Positions 54,038 to 64,000 of a stretch of 64,000 bases of DNA are shown here, in pieces; the stretch's first letter is position 1, and the number at the start of each line of letters is the position of its first letter. The notes beneath the pieces were generated by a model. That model ran no database searches and had not been told where the DNA came from. It was given only the letters and a program-made list of their open reading frames with translations. A program made the translations under genes and the position numbers. Where the stretch lies: the NCBI GenBank assembly GCA_027924585.1, contig BSBM01000592.1, positions 2,692,501 to 2,756,500 of the forward strand, in the 5' to 3' direction. The stretch is from Larix kaempferi. Its lineage: Eukaryota > Streptophyta > Pinopsida > Pinales > Pinaceae.

Positions 54038-55060
54038 TTAAGCAATGAAACTACTTTGCACCAAAGTAAATTCTGTTCTTGTTTTTCCTTGTTGATGAAA
54101 TGGAAAAGAAGCAATTTTCCAACGAACCTGTGTCTTTGAGTCAATGATTGGAAGCAAATTTTGAATTGCATAATCATCATTAAGAGGGTCAATAAAAGTA
54201 GCTGCACAGGTCCGGAGCATGTGGCTTCCTTTAGTGTCATTTCGGACAATGTTTTTAAACAAATAGAATGGAGGATTATCAGATGCAAGTTGTTGTTGAA
54301 TTTGCAAGAGCAGTTGTTGAAAGGCTTCATTGACTTGTAACTGCAATAGTAGAAGACAGTAGTCAATGAGCATAGGCTACAATTAAAAATCGTTAAAGCT
54401 ATTTGTATTTGTTTTTCGCCTATTTTCTTGTTTATATAAAACAACAGAAATTTTATTTAGCTTTAAAAAATAGCAATTCCAAAAGAACATTAGACATGCA
54501 AATGGCATATTTACTGTTGCATGGTCGTTTACCGTTCCACCGTCTTTGATATACAAGTCGAATTGCTTGTTGTTGTATTCACATGAAACGACAATTGCTG
54601 CGACAGAGCCAACAGAGTAGGAATCGTTTGATGACAACAGATCAGCAATTGTCATATCTGGAGCTAGCTTTCTCATTTTGCAAACTTGATCAATTGTCTC
54701 AATTATTGTATGTGGAAATATGACTATTGAATACTTGGCATCGCCTCTGTCGTACTGGAATTTTTTCTTCAGCCCAAATCGAGTGATTCTTAGGCTTTTG
54801 CCAGTTGAGAAATAGCTACCAAAACGTTTGATCAAGTTGTCACTTATTCCAGCAGTGATTGTCATCAGCCCATCTCTGTCAACAAAGTCTGCATGCAGTA
54901 TTTGTGCCTTTACAGGAGAACCTTGGATTTTGTTTTGTGCAGGCCCATAGACGGCCAAGATGTCTCCTTCGAAAACAATTTTTGGGGTTATTGTGCATAG
55001 CTCTATAATAGTAGCTGCTTCTGTAGCTGTTTGTTTGAACCTGATATTGTTATAGTTAGA
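54038..55060 (-). pseudogene. RPA70-like single-strand DNA-binding protein gene, exons
   Basis: Read leftward. About 55040-54510 encodes an OB-fold like RPA70 DNA-binding domain A (QILHADFVDRDGLMTITA, IKRFGSYFSTGKSLRITRF, then KYSIVIFPHTIIETI). It then enters domain B (TIADLLSSNDSYSVGSVAAI, VSCEYNNKQFDLYIKDGG). After an interval with stops, 54345-54038 continues with a domain-B-like end: FYLFKNIVRND, GSHMLRTCAATFIDP, AIQNLLPII. TATTGCAG before 54345 and ATATCAG before 55040 look like 3' splice sites, so introns are likely. RPA-like proteins are common passengers of plant Helitrons and would coat the displaced strand. The C-terminal domain is not adjacent; see 44818-45130. Whether the gene is intact is unknown. 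Confidence 0.6.
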
Positions 55061-55083
55061 GAAGAACGCCAAGAAAGAAATTA

Positions 55084-55419
55084 TCAGCAATTAATAGCAG
55101 AAAATTTCGAACTTGGATCAAGATTGACAAGATATTTGTCAATGCAATAGTTACATTCTGTTGTTTTCTGTGCTAGGAAATCATAAAAGAAGACGAAGAA
55201 GTTGCATGTGTTAAAAATGATGTAAAAAGCAATTAGAACCAAAATAATTGCACACCTTTTTGGACTTTGAACAGGTGAAATTGTTTCCATTGTTGAGCTG
55301 TCTGATGTTGATATTGTTTTTGTTGTGTTGAGCATAAGAAAAGAACTATTTTCCATTGTTTTGGAATTTTGGATTTTAGTTTCAACAACTGTACATGCAA
55401 GAAGTATCAAGCAAGTCAA
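55084..55419 (-). other. Open frame upstream of the RPA-like exons, uncertain
   Basis: 111 codons. The middle is very hydrophobic (IILVLIAFYIIFNTCNFFVF) and may be intron read as protein. The end, CNYCIDKYLVNLDPSSKF, looks more protein-like and could be an exon joined to the RPA-like frame. I do not recognise a domain. Confidence 0.3.
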
Positions 55420-56141
55420 ATTTACCTAATATTGTTAATTAATGTAAAGATTAGAAGAGATTTAGAACAAATGGAAAATATGGAAACAAATAGATAGCAT
55501 TAAAACAAAGAATCATAGGGAAAAAAAAGAAAAAAGGCAAATTTCTATAATTCTTTTACTAGATTTTTTACATATGCATAGCATGAAGTCTATGTAGTGC
55601 CAGGAATTTGAACAGAACAATTGCTGAAAACTATGTTGTCTATAGCCAAATATTGAACAAATTTTCATTTACAATTATCTTGAACATAAGAATTTGTTAT
55701 TAAAACATTTTATGTAGCCTATATATCGTCTAAATTATTATAAAATGGAAATAGCATGTGAATACTTTTGTAAAGAGTGTTTACATATGTTATGCAATAA
55801 GTGTTAGTTTTTTAAAATCTGAATTGTGGACAAATTAAAGTCTAAACAACTTTCAACAATAAAAAATAATCAAAATTTTACATCACAAAATAGATTACAA
55901 AAATATTAGAAAGTTCAACACAATTTGAACTCATAGGTATGACATTAATGTTGCATATGCCCATAGCTGATGTAAATTTACCTCACTACAAATAGGAAAA
56001 AACCAAATTGATATAGTTTAAAGTGCATGCAAGTTGCAAGATAAAGAATAGTACCTGCTTTTGATTTTGTGCAAATATGATACGATGGATCTGTCCATAG
56101 ATAAGGGGACAACAAAATTAGACAATGCAAAATTGAATAGA
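55420..56141. other. AT-rich spacer between RPA-like gene and Helitron polyprotein
   Basis: No coding evidence. About 720 bp separate the polyprotein's TAG (56142-56144) from the RPA-like region, both on the minus strand. Confidence 0.5.
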
Positions 56142-56963
56142 CTATGCATTGTTATCACAGATTGATAGGAAAGTTGAGTAGTGATCAGTCCAATAGGCAT
56201 CTGAAATATTGAAAACAATAGTTATGTGTTTCAAATTTGTCCAAAAGTGGTCAAGCATTGAACCAGTGTTCGTTGTTGCCTTTGTTGTTTTCAGTGTCAA
56301 GCCTTTCATTTCCATAAACAGTTGCAATTTTCTTTTTGACGTTGTTTCTTGCAACATGTCAATGTTCAGGCCACCAACTACTAGGATTTGAGTGGTTTGT
56401 GTGCAAGTTGACAAAATGCAACTCAATATATGAAAGAGATCATCAAGCAAAGCACATGGTCTATTGTAAATGTTCACTAATTTCAACACATTGTAGCCAA
56501 ATTCAAGATCTACGCAAATTGCTTCAGTCGAGTTTTTTGTATAGTTTTTAGAATCGGTGATGGCAATGTGTTTTTTAATCAATGTAAGGATTCCATGCAT
56601 TGAAAATGTTAAGAAGAAATTGTATTTTTCTATCATTATCGTTTCTTTGGTAAGTGTGTGCATGTGAGTTTCTTGCAAACATAAAATGTCTGCCTGCATA
56701 AGTTCATGATCATTTACAACATCGTCATAGTGCAAAAGCAAGCTGCGTGTGTTCAATGATGCAATGAGTAATTTCTTTGCATTTGGCATTGAACGCAGGC
56801 CATATTCAAATTGCAAAGTTGCATTTGTTTTTAATCTATCTATTTCAGTAGCGACTTTTGGACAAGTTTTAAAATTTCTTTGTTCTAACTTATTTAAGAG
56901 ATAAAGACAATCAATATTTCTAACACGTGAGAGCGCAGTGTAAACAAGGCCATGTCTCTTAAT
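56142..56963 (-). pseudogene. Helitron helicase C-terminus and EEP endonuclease
   Basis: The first part continues the helicase: GLVYTALSRVRNIDCLYLL, the conserved C-terminal SxVR motif. After a linker, the endonuclease/exonuclease/phosphatase domain starts at KKLLIASLNTRSL. It has the acidic ILCLQETH motif and ends with DHFWTNLKH and WTDHYSTFL (TDH for SDH). The usual GDxN is GGLN, so one catalytic aspartate seems lost. In Helentrons this domain follows the helicase and may help target cleavage. The TAG at 56142 looks like the natural end. Confidence 0.82.
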
Positions 56964-57794
56964 TCATTTTGGGTCAAATGCCAATTTGTTCATTGTCAAT
57001 CCTTGTGCTCTATGGATTGTCCTTGCACATGCTAACTGAATTGGGAATTGTGTTCGCATAATATTCGTTTTATTTTCAAGTGTTGTTTGTATCACAATTC
57101 TTTTGATTGGTGTCCAATTGGACTTTACAACAGGTGTATAAAGATGTTGCATAGTTGCACGCTGCTTGGCTCCAACTTTTGGATCTATAAACTCAATCCA
57201 AACAATATCATGGTTTGTTTGTGCATAGTGTTTAAACACAACTTCTGCACCATTAACCAACCCATCCTCAGTTGAGTAGTTGCCTCCAACTAGTTCAATA
57301 AGCATATCCTTTTTCACTACTATCATAGACGGAAGTCGCAATGTGTTTTGTCTATGGTCATTTTTTTCAATTGAATCAATTTTGCTATCATGTGCTACAA
57401 GCGTGAATGTTTATGTTTGCATAGCTGACAACATTTTTGAGTTATGTTCTTGAACATCCTTATTACTATGGAAAAGATAAGGTAACGTTGCATCTATTGG
57501 TGGTTGTCTATAGCAATGTTGGTTTAAGTAATCTATGCCATCTGGTGTTTGTGAGCATGTTCTAATTCTATTTAAGATTGATATGAATGTTTGATTTCTT
57601 TGACGTACAACTATTGTAAGTTCATAGCATTTTATTGCATCGAACCAAAATGTGTAAGGAAATGTTTGCTGCTGGAATCTTGGTTGTTCAAAAATACAAC
57701 AATCATGTATGGGTTGTGCTTGACACAAATCACCACAGAATATGACATCAAGGTTTCCAAATGCTTTTGTTGGTGTGTGCATGATTTCACGTAG
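56964..57794 (-). pseudogene. Helitron helicase middle part
   Basis: Two open segments in the same phase (57794-57414 and 57410-56967), separated by TAA at 57411-57413. The first has FGNLDVIFCGDLCQAQPI, which fits PIF1 motif III (GD..Q..P), and FDAIKCYELTIVVRQ (motif IV region: V.RQ). The second has MIVVKKDMLIELVGGNYSTEDGL (cut here by one residue) and HRAQGLTMNKL, fitting PIF1 motifs V (THKSQG..-like). A TGA at 56964 follows LAFDPK. Confidence 0.85.
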
Positions 57795-59516
57795 TCATTT
57801 GTCAATGTTGTATAGCATTCGAGACCCTATTAAAGAGACTTCATCAATCAACAATACTCGAAGTTGTTCATAATCTTTTGTCAAAAGATCTAGGGTGTTT
57901 GAATTTAGCGGAAGCATATTTGAACTTAATGGCAGTCTAAAAGCAGAGTGGACTGTAACGCCACCTGCATTATATGCTGCTTTTCCAGTAAATGCAACTA
58001 TAAGTCCTTTTTTCTTTAAAGGATCACTACCAATTTCTTTGTCATAGTGATGTAGAAGACCATCATAGATTGCTTTTGCCGTGTAAGTTTTACCTGTTCC
58101 TGCTCCTCCTGTCAGGAACAAGTGAATTGGAGTGATGGGATTGTTCTTTTTCCTTGCAATAACTTCTTTCACGATTGATTGTTGTTGAGTATTTAGATTT
58201 CTTCGTATTGCATGGTATTCATGCATGTCCAATAGAAATGGCTTTTCTGTCAAGTAGCACACAATCCCAGGTTTTGATGCATTGGACATAGTTTTGCGGA
58301 TTAGATCATGCTGAATGTCATATTGTTCTAATCCAGACACAGTTGTTGTTTTGCCTGTTGTTAGAGGAGCCATAGATATGTCTTGCAATTCACTTGTTTC
58401 AGCAGCATTATCAAGGTCACCCCACTTTGTCATTGTTGATGCCATGAACTTTTGTTCTACAATGTCTATTTGTTCTTTGAATTTGACATATGCATCAGAC
58501 CATGTTTTGAAATTGCTCTTTAGTAGGGTGCAATTGTCTCTATGTGGCATAAAGAGGATCATCTTTTCTCTAAAAAAATTCTCGGGGTCTTTTTGTTTGT
58601 TGTAGCGAATATATTGTATGATACATGGTCTATTTCTTTTTCTTGTAATTGAGTGCATGCAAGAATAGGAAGATGCATATTCTGCCAAAGAGACGTTTTC
58701 AAGCTCAATAGGATGTGCAATGTATTTGTCCAAAATTGATGGGCAAATAATGTCATCAGAGTCATCTGGTTCTTTTTCCAAAAGCGATGGTTTTTTCAAG
58801 ACAACTATTTTTTTGTCGTCTAGAGCAGTGTTGATGAAAATAGTCTTCCTGGAGGATGAATGTAGAGGTAACGAGACTATTATATGTATTGCTTGTCTAG
58901 TAGACATTTGTTGCATGTTCAAAAGCGCATTTCCAAGTTTACGTATCGTTTCAATCTTTCCATCATTCTCAATGAGACATTGTTCTTTGATCTTTTTGAA
59001 AGCATTTGTCATGGATCTATCAAATTTGGTGATGTAAGAGCTTACATATGTTGCTGTAGCGTAAGCTTCTAAGATATATTGTGCATCTGTATTTGCTTGC
59101 CACAACTCTGGTATTGCTTTTGCAAATGAGTTAATCCAAATGTCAACGGGATCTCTTTTTAGTATTAAGGTAGCACGAGGAAGCAAATACCGTAGCAGCA
59201 AAATGTATTCATCCTTGGTTAGTTCTAGCTCTAGAAGCAAGTGTGCAAACGACACGTTTCTAGAATATTCTTTGTGTTCAATAACAGAGAACACTTGTTT
59301 TGCTCTTTGAATGAGATCGTCTGAAGCATTTTCTAGTGGCTCTAGAATCATGGTACTATCCATAGGAGGCAATGGGAAATTGAATCTGCATGTGGAATGC
59401 CGATGTTTTCTACATGTTTTTGTGTGTCGATGCGTTTGAATTTGAATAAGATTTTGATCAAGTAAAGACGAGTTTGTGGATATATAGCGATCAAAAAAAG
59501 CAATGATCTCCTCATT
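57795..59516 (-). pseudogene. Helitron Rep second motif and helicase N-terminus
   Basis: Begins right after the TGA at 59517 with NEEIIAFFDRYI in phase with the Rep domain. The Rep tyrosine motif is ATYVSSYITK, matching the YxxxYxxK pair of Helitron HUH nucleases. A linker of about 280 residues leads to the helicase: Walker A GGAGTGKTYTAKAIY, then VAFTGKAAYNAGGVTVHSAF (motif Ia), and Walker B LRVLLIDEVSLIG. A TGA at 57795-57797 follows LYNIDK. The helicase would unwind the donor strand during rolling-circle replication. Confidence 0.88.
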
Positions 59517-61937
59517 TCAATTTTTTCCATAAACAGGTGCATTTTGAATCCAAATCAGTCCATGTTCATGCTCATTTCCTCTTTGTTGAAATTCGGTCGT
59601 AAAGAAAAAATCTTGTATTTTTCCAAATATTGTGTTGTTTTTTAACATAAGAGACTTTAGTGCTGCTATTTTGTGTCTATAGTAGCGAGTACAAATCACT
59701 CGATGTCTTCTTATTAACGTGTCAATATTTTCTTCCAATGCATTGTCTTCTAACTTTCCCAAATGTTTTTCCTCGATTTGTTTCAATGCATTGCATAAAG
59801 GTGCCCAAAGGTGTTCAACACTCGTAAAGGTTAAAAAGAACGTAGGAGGACCAAGCTGTCGAATCATTGCAAATAGATCTTTTGTCATATTTTCAAAGTA
59901 ATCAGGTGATGTTCTGATTGCTTTCAATGTACGATACCCGATCGAAGATTGGAGTATTTTTACAAGATTGTCTTTTGACTTGACATCTTTTGCCAATAAT
60001 TTTTTGTCCTTTAACTCTCCCATGCGGATTGATATCCAAGCAGTGTTTTGTACTTGTTTTATTATGATTTTAATTGCTTTGAAGAAAATGTTTGTGCCAT
60101 GTGTTTCAAAGTCTGTACTTTCATGTTGTAGCTCCCACTGCGATATTTGTTGATAAGAGAAGTGATTGAAAATTTCATTAGGTCGATTGAATCCGTAGAA
60201 AAGTGTAGGAAAGTTTAGCTCTTCAAAGTATTTGTCTTGGAAAATGCTCAATGGTCGGAAGCTCTCTGAAGGTGCAATTTCTATGATTTTGTTGTCTAGA
60301 TCATCTATTAGATGTGTTTCTCCATATCCATGTATCAATGTTTCTGATATTGGTTCTATGTTTATTTCATTTTCATCATCAGCTACATGTTCTGTTGTTT
60401 CTTGAGTATTTGATTCTTGTTTGGCTGTTTCATCAAATATTTTTTCCCAACTAGTATTGATTACAATGCCTTCAATTTTGTAAAGTTCGGTTTTGCATAA
60501 ATCACTCAGCGCAGTCAAAATGATCTTTGGCTGAATATTTCCAGATAGATATGCATTTTTGTATTCCAATTTTCGCTTTAGCATAACTGCAACTGTCAAA
60601 TTGTCATCTAGACTTCTAGGCAATGCTATTTGAACTTTATCCAAATTTGCAGGCACATTGATAATTGAGCTAGTCAGCCCAATTTGTGCTCTTTTATAAC
60701 CAAGTTGTCTTATTTGTGCAAAGGCTATTCTTGGTGACACCAATCGTTCTTCCAAAGGAGTCAGTATAGCTACAGATGGCAATATGTTATTGCGTCGGAT
60801 TCGTGTAGGTGATGTAAACATGGGCAATTTCCCATTAGCGATTGCTTTCTTGCAAGGCCTACAAATTTGAACAAGTAGCATGGGGTATGTCACATCTTCT
60901 GTACTTGTAAGAGTTTGAAAGGCTAACTTAACTGTGTTGTTTACACTAGAAATGTCTTTTTTAAAATGCAATTGTTTACACACGGAACATGCATGAATAG
61001 GTGTGTCTTGAATAACTTTTAAGTATGTAACAACTGCTTTTTTTGCTTTTGCACATTCCTTTTGCTTTTCAAGAATGTCCATTCCTTGTTTACACATATT
61101 GTGTTTCAACAAGCGCAAGTTTTTTTGCATATTGCCATCAATGCATGTTTGCGTCTTGATTTTGGTTTTTGAAAATTGATCAGCAATGCAAGACTTTTTT
61201 TCCCCTATGTTTATCTTTTGTTTTTGTTCCTTTGCTTTAATTGCATCTATGTATATTGGTTTGTTGAATGGTTCGTTGTCAATGTTCTTTTCTATAGTGT
61301 TTTCTTTTGCTATTGTCTGTTTGTTCTTTTCAAAATTATCCGTTCCAATTGCAATAGAAGTATTTTTGTTGCAATTGAGCGAAAAGAGCATTTTATTTCC
61401 ACAATGTTGTTGCAACAACGGTTGGAAATGCGAGTGCATTTTATCTATTACATGTTGCATCAGGCATAGAACTCTTGACGATTTATTTGTTGCATGGAAT
61501 GTCGCAATATTTTCTTGCAAATTATTGCTCCATAAATGTATGTTAGTGTCTAGTAGCTCACATAACCATTGAAGAGCAAATTGATTTCCTTCTATGTGGC
61601 CAATGATATATGGCTCTGCCAAATGCACGATATAGGTTTCCCATCCACTAACAAGAGGTGTAGTTGCTAATGTGTTTTTATCAAGATATTTGTCCAAGCA
61701 TTGTATTGCTCTAATATCGTTTGAAGCAATAGAGTTATAGAAGCTTTGCGCAATTGCTTTTCTAACACTTTGTCCATTAGCGAAGAGTGTCAATTCAGAG
61801 ATTGATTCGAACAAGGAGTCATGACAATTGCCTTGAACCTGAAATGACATTTCAACTTGCCTGTATAAACATCGATTTACATTTGCGCCTTGACAAAGCA
61901 TATCAGTCGCTTGTCTTTCGGCTTGCATTGTTTTATA
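59517..61937 (-). pseudogene. Helitron second OTU domain, zinc region and Rep N-terminus
   Basis: 803 residues from the first ATG, in phase with the upstream OTU segment. Residues 33-172 look like a second OTU domain: a cysteine box VQGNCHDSLFESIS (Cys35) and a histidine box SHFQPLL (His167). Residues about 290-480 have two CxxC groups (HACSVCKQ, CRPCKKAIANGKLPMF), then LTPLEERLVSPRIAFAQIR and NVPANLDKVQIALPR, the pattern of DUF6570 seen in Helitrons. The Helitron-like N domain follows (FRPLSIFQDKYFEELNFPTL, IRQLGPPTFFLTFTSVEHLW). At the end is the Rep two-histidine motif GNEHEHGLIWI. It stops at TGA 59517-59519, just inside the Rep domain. Confidence 0.85.
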
Positions 61938-62522
61938 TCACAATAATGGTTCAAAGTGGCCAGAAGCTGGTGTGTGGTCATGGAACAATATATTGTAGCA
62001 ATATTCAGATCTTCCAGAATTGAAGTGAAGGTATTTTGTTCCTTTTGTTAATGACCAAACAGCGACTGGAACATTCAACCATTTTGAAAACCACTTGATG
62101 CAAAATATATCACCCCATAGTCCATATACATTTTGATTATCTGGCTGCGAAGCAGATTGCGACATGCGATTGAGATATTCGTTGGCATTTTCTATGCTAT
62201 GCAATTCCATCAAATAGTCAACTGTCAATTCTGTGCGCATTGACAACAATGCAGAGGGATCTTTTTGATCTAGACGAACATGAAAATGATTAACAATCTC
62301 TTTCCTTATCTCTATTGATGTATATCGAAAATGCAATAATACTGCAAGTGCATCAAACAAGCAATCTCCTGGCTCATAGTGGAAATTGTCTAGTCGAAAC
62401 AAATTGCTTGTAGCCAAAGCCTCATCAATTTCTTGCCAATTAGAATATTTGATGCCAAGACGATTTGCTCTTAAAATATTGTCGCCTTTACTTTTGTCTT
62501 TTCCCATATTGTCTACAAACAC
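61938..62522 (-). pseudogene. Helitron first OTU-like cysteine protease domain
   Basis: 194 residues. The catalytic cysteine box is YEPGDCLFDALAVLL (Cys54), like the DG(D/N)C.F.A. motif of OTU proteases. The C-terminal box is SGHFEPLL (His189). Between them are IRKEIVNHF and WGDIFCIKWFSKWLNVPVAV, the usual OTU middle. OTU enzymes are deubiquitinase-type cysteine proteases; in Helentrons their role may be to cut the polyprotein or act on host ubiquitin. The TGA at 61938-61940 follows directly, and the frame continues with the second OTU. The start ATG is the first of the open frame; a second methionine at residue 6 is also possible. Confidence 0.85.
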
Positions 62523-63603
62523 ATTTGCGACGGCATATGTTTTTCCTGGTTTTTGTTCTTGTTTTTTCTATGTCCCTAGTTTTTTATATCGGAAAACCTG
62601 CATGCAAGTGAAGAGAAACAAACCCTAAGGAAAACAAAATAAGCAAAGGGAATGGTTTTTTTTTCCAAACCATGATGTTGTAAACATTGTAGATTGTTGT
62701 TGCCATTGCAAATAAGCAAAGCAAAGGGAACAACATATTCACAACAAAGAAATTTTGAAATGAAATGTATTTTGTCTTGCTACTAGAATAGAAAAAACCA
62801 GCATGTTAATTGCTAAGCTAAAATTATTAAATATGCAAAATTTGGTATCAATACAAAAAAAATGGCAATTAGCAAACAAGAAAATTCTATGTGTGTTTTT
62901 TGTCTTTCTTTTTTTGTTGAAGCTATGTTTGAGTTTGTTATCTTATAACCACTAAAATATTTTTTTGTACGATACTATGTAGACACGATTTTGGTCAAAG
63001 GGAAAGCTTTTGGCACTTAAAAGGTTAAAAGGTCAAAGTCATTTTAACAAGAAATATGGATATAATGTTTCTCATGACACATTAGTAGACACTTGATTTC
63101 TTATTCTAGTCAGGGGGGAATCATTAGATTCAATGCAATATTAGATTTATTGGTGACCTATAACAACATATTTATAGTTTTAAACTTTCATATATCAATA
63201 AAATATAACTATGTGTGTTAAGAAATGTTTAAATATTTAAACTTAGTATACCACTATGCTGTATGCTCATGCTATAGTTTGTACCTTGATTGTTAACCAT
63301 TCAACTACTAATTAATTGCCAATGTAAGAGTGAATTAGAATACTGGCATAGCTAATATTGATTCCTCATATTATTCATAAATGTAAACATAAATGGCATA
63401 AGCGACAATGATTTTGCATCTCAGGACAAAGTAAGAATAAAGCATAGAAAATTAAAGACTGAACATAAAAAATTTATTTCAAAAACAAGTTTGCGATTAT
63501 TGTTTTCCTTAATCTTTCTATTGAACTTTAATTTATGAGCAATTGCTACTACTTAGAATTTTATTTGCAATTAGCTTATAATATATAGATTAAAGCCATG
63601 AAC
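62523..63603. other. AT-rich DNA upstream of the Helitron reading frame
   Basis: No gene. This should contain the promoter, the leader and perhaps the 5' terminus of the Helitron. I could not identify a terminal TC dinucleotide or a clear TATA box with confidence. Confidence 0.45.
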
Positions 63604-64000
63604 CTATAATTTTAACACGCAATTTATAATTTTTGTTTTATATCATATTGTTTCATTTACGCTTTTGTATTAAACACTCAGAATTTAAGCTTTCTTTTTG
63701 ACACTAGTGATTTCGCTAAGCCTGGCGAGGCAATGCGAAAGATCATATTTTGTGTCAAAGAGAGTGACAAACAAACTATATCAAGATTTAGCAAGATTGG
63801 GGTGTAATTAGATGGTGACTTTATTGAGTGCACTTAACTCTTCATAAGTTGTGTCTTGATCAAATACCTCAATGGGAGCATTGTGGTTTCCTTGATCAGC
63901 AGACTGTCAAACCATTTTTTCTTCTTCTTGGATTTGAAACATTCTATAATTGTAACACATGATTTATAATTTCTCTTTTATATCATATTGTTTCATTTAC
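63604..64000 (+). repeat. 340-bp spaced direct repeat enclosing dispersed repeat R2, copy 2
   Basis: A 57-bp sequence beginning CTATAATTTTAACACGC and ending TTGTTTCATTTAC lies at 63604-63660. It recurs at 63944-64000 with about five differences. The 283 bp between hold R2 copy 2 (63744-63943), which matches 36805-37003. The window ends exactly at the end of the second copy, so a longer tandem array cannot be excluded. Confidence 0.75.

Larger units (their letters stand above)
54038..62522 (-). mobile_element. Helitron (Helentron/Helitron2-type), coding region
   Basis: A single minus-strand frame runs from the ATG at 62522 to the TAG at 56142-56144. Its stops are TGA at 61938, 59517, 57795 and 56964 and TAA at 57411; all six open segments share the same phase. 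The domain order is OTU, OTU, DUF6570-like zinc region, Rep, PIF1-like helicase, EEP endonuclease. An RPA-like gene follows. OTU plus a C-terminal endonuclease is known from Helentrons; RPA genes are known from plant Helitrons. Only the coding extent is given, because the TC / CTRR or Helentron-type termini were not found. Confidence 0.88.

Noticed and set aside
56142-62522. Stop-codon reassignment (TGA read as an amino acid)
   Set aside because: One of the five stops is TAA, another element's ORF2 in the window is open with standard code, and TGA from decayed CGA is simpler.

Overview
This window is plant nuclear DNA made almost entirely of transposable elements. The plant assignment rests on Ty1/copia and Ty3/gypsy elements primed by initiator tRNA-Met, a CACTA (En/Spm-type) terminus, an L1-type LINE with a C-terminal RNase H, a pentatricopeptide-repeat (PPR) gene fragment, and a Helitron with an RPA-like gene. 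I see no intact single-copy host gene, no tRNA or rRNA gene and no CRISPR array. The repeat load fits a large plant genome; I cannot name the species.

Left part (1-31 kb): an AT-rich flank, then a short non-autonomous copia-like element D (1178-4234), then a nest reconstructed from LTR pairs and target-site duplications. A CACTA end starts at 5830. A gypsy element on the minus strand (6251-15893, TSD AAGTC) lies inside it, and copia C (7662-13154, TSD CTAAA) lies inside the gypsy. Copia A (16155-31060, TSD ATTTA) also entered the CACTA arm, and copia B (20429-28069, TSD CAGGA) lies inside the reverse transcriptase of A. A, B and C are one family, sharing LTR ends, a TATA-proximal hairpin and a minisatellite-rich 3' region. 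Part of the 5' end of C looks copied from the 3' junction of A.

Middle (31-47 kb): the flank of copia A contains old diverged repeats. It is followed by a gypsy RT fragment, a decayed LINE carrying a PPR fragment, a short Helitron helicase/endonuclease fragment, a 1.3-kb solo LTR with a perfect TSD, and AT-rich DNA with no recognisable gene apart from a cysteine-rich exon-like piece near 45 kb.

Right part (47-64 kb): a LINE (about 47.47-53.69 kb, minus strand) has an uninterrupted 1368-residue ORF2 and an ORF1 broken by one stop. Beyond it, also on the minus strand, is a large Helitron of Helentron/Helitron2 type. One reading frame of about 6.4 kb, with no frameshift but five in-frame stops (four TGA, one TAA), encodes two tandem OTU-like domains, a DUF6570-like zinc region, Rep (HUH), a PIF1-type helicase and an EEP endonuclease. 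An RPA70-like gene with introns lies downstream. This Helitron is the most unusual object in the window. Its termini are not resolved, although two dispersed repeats bracket both it and a small derivative.
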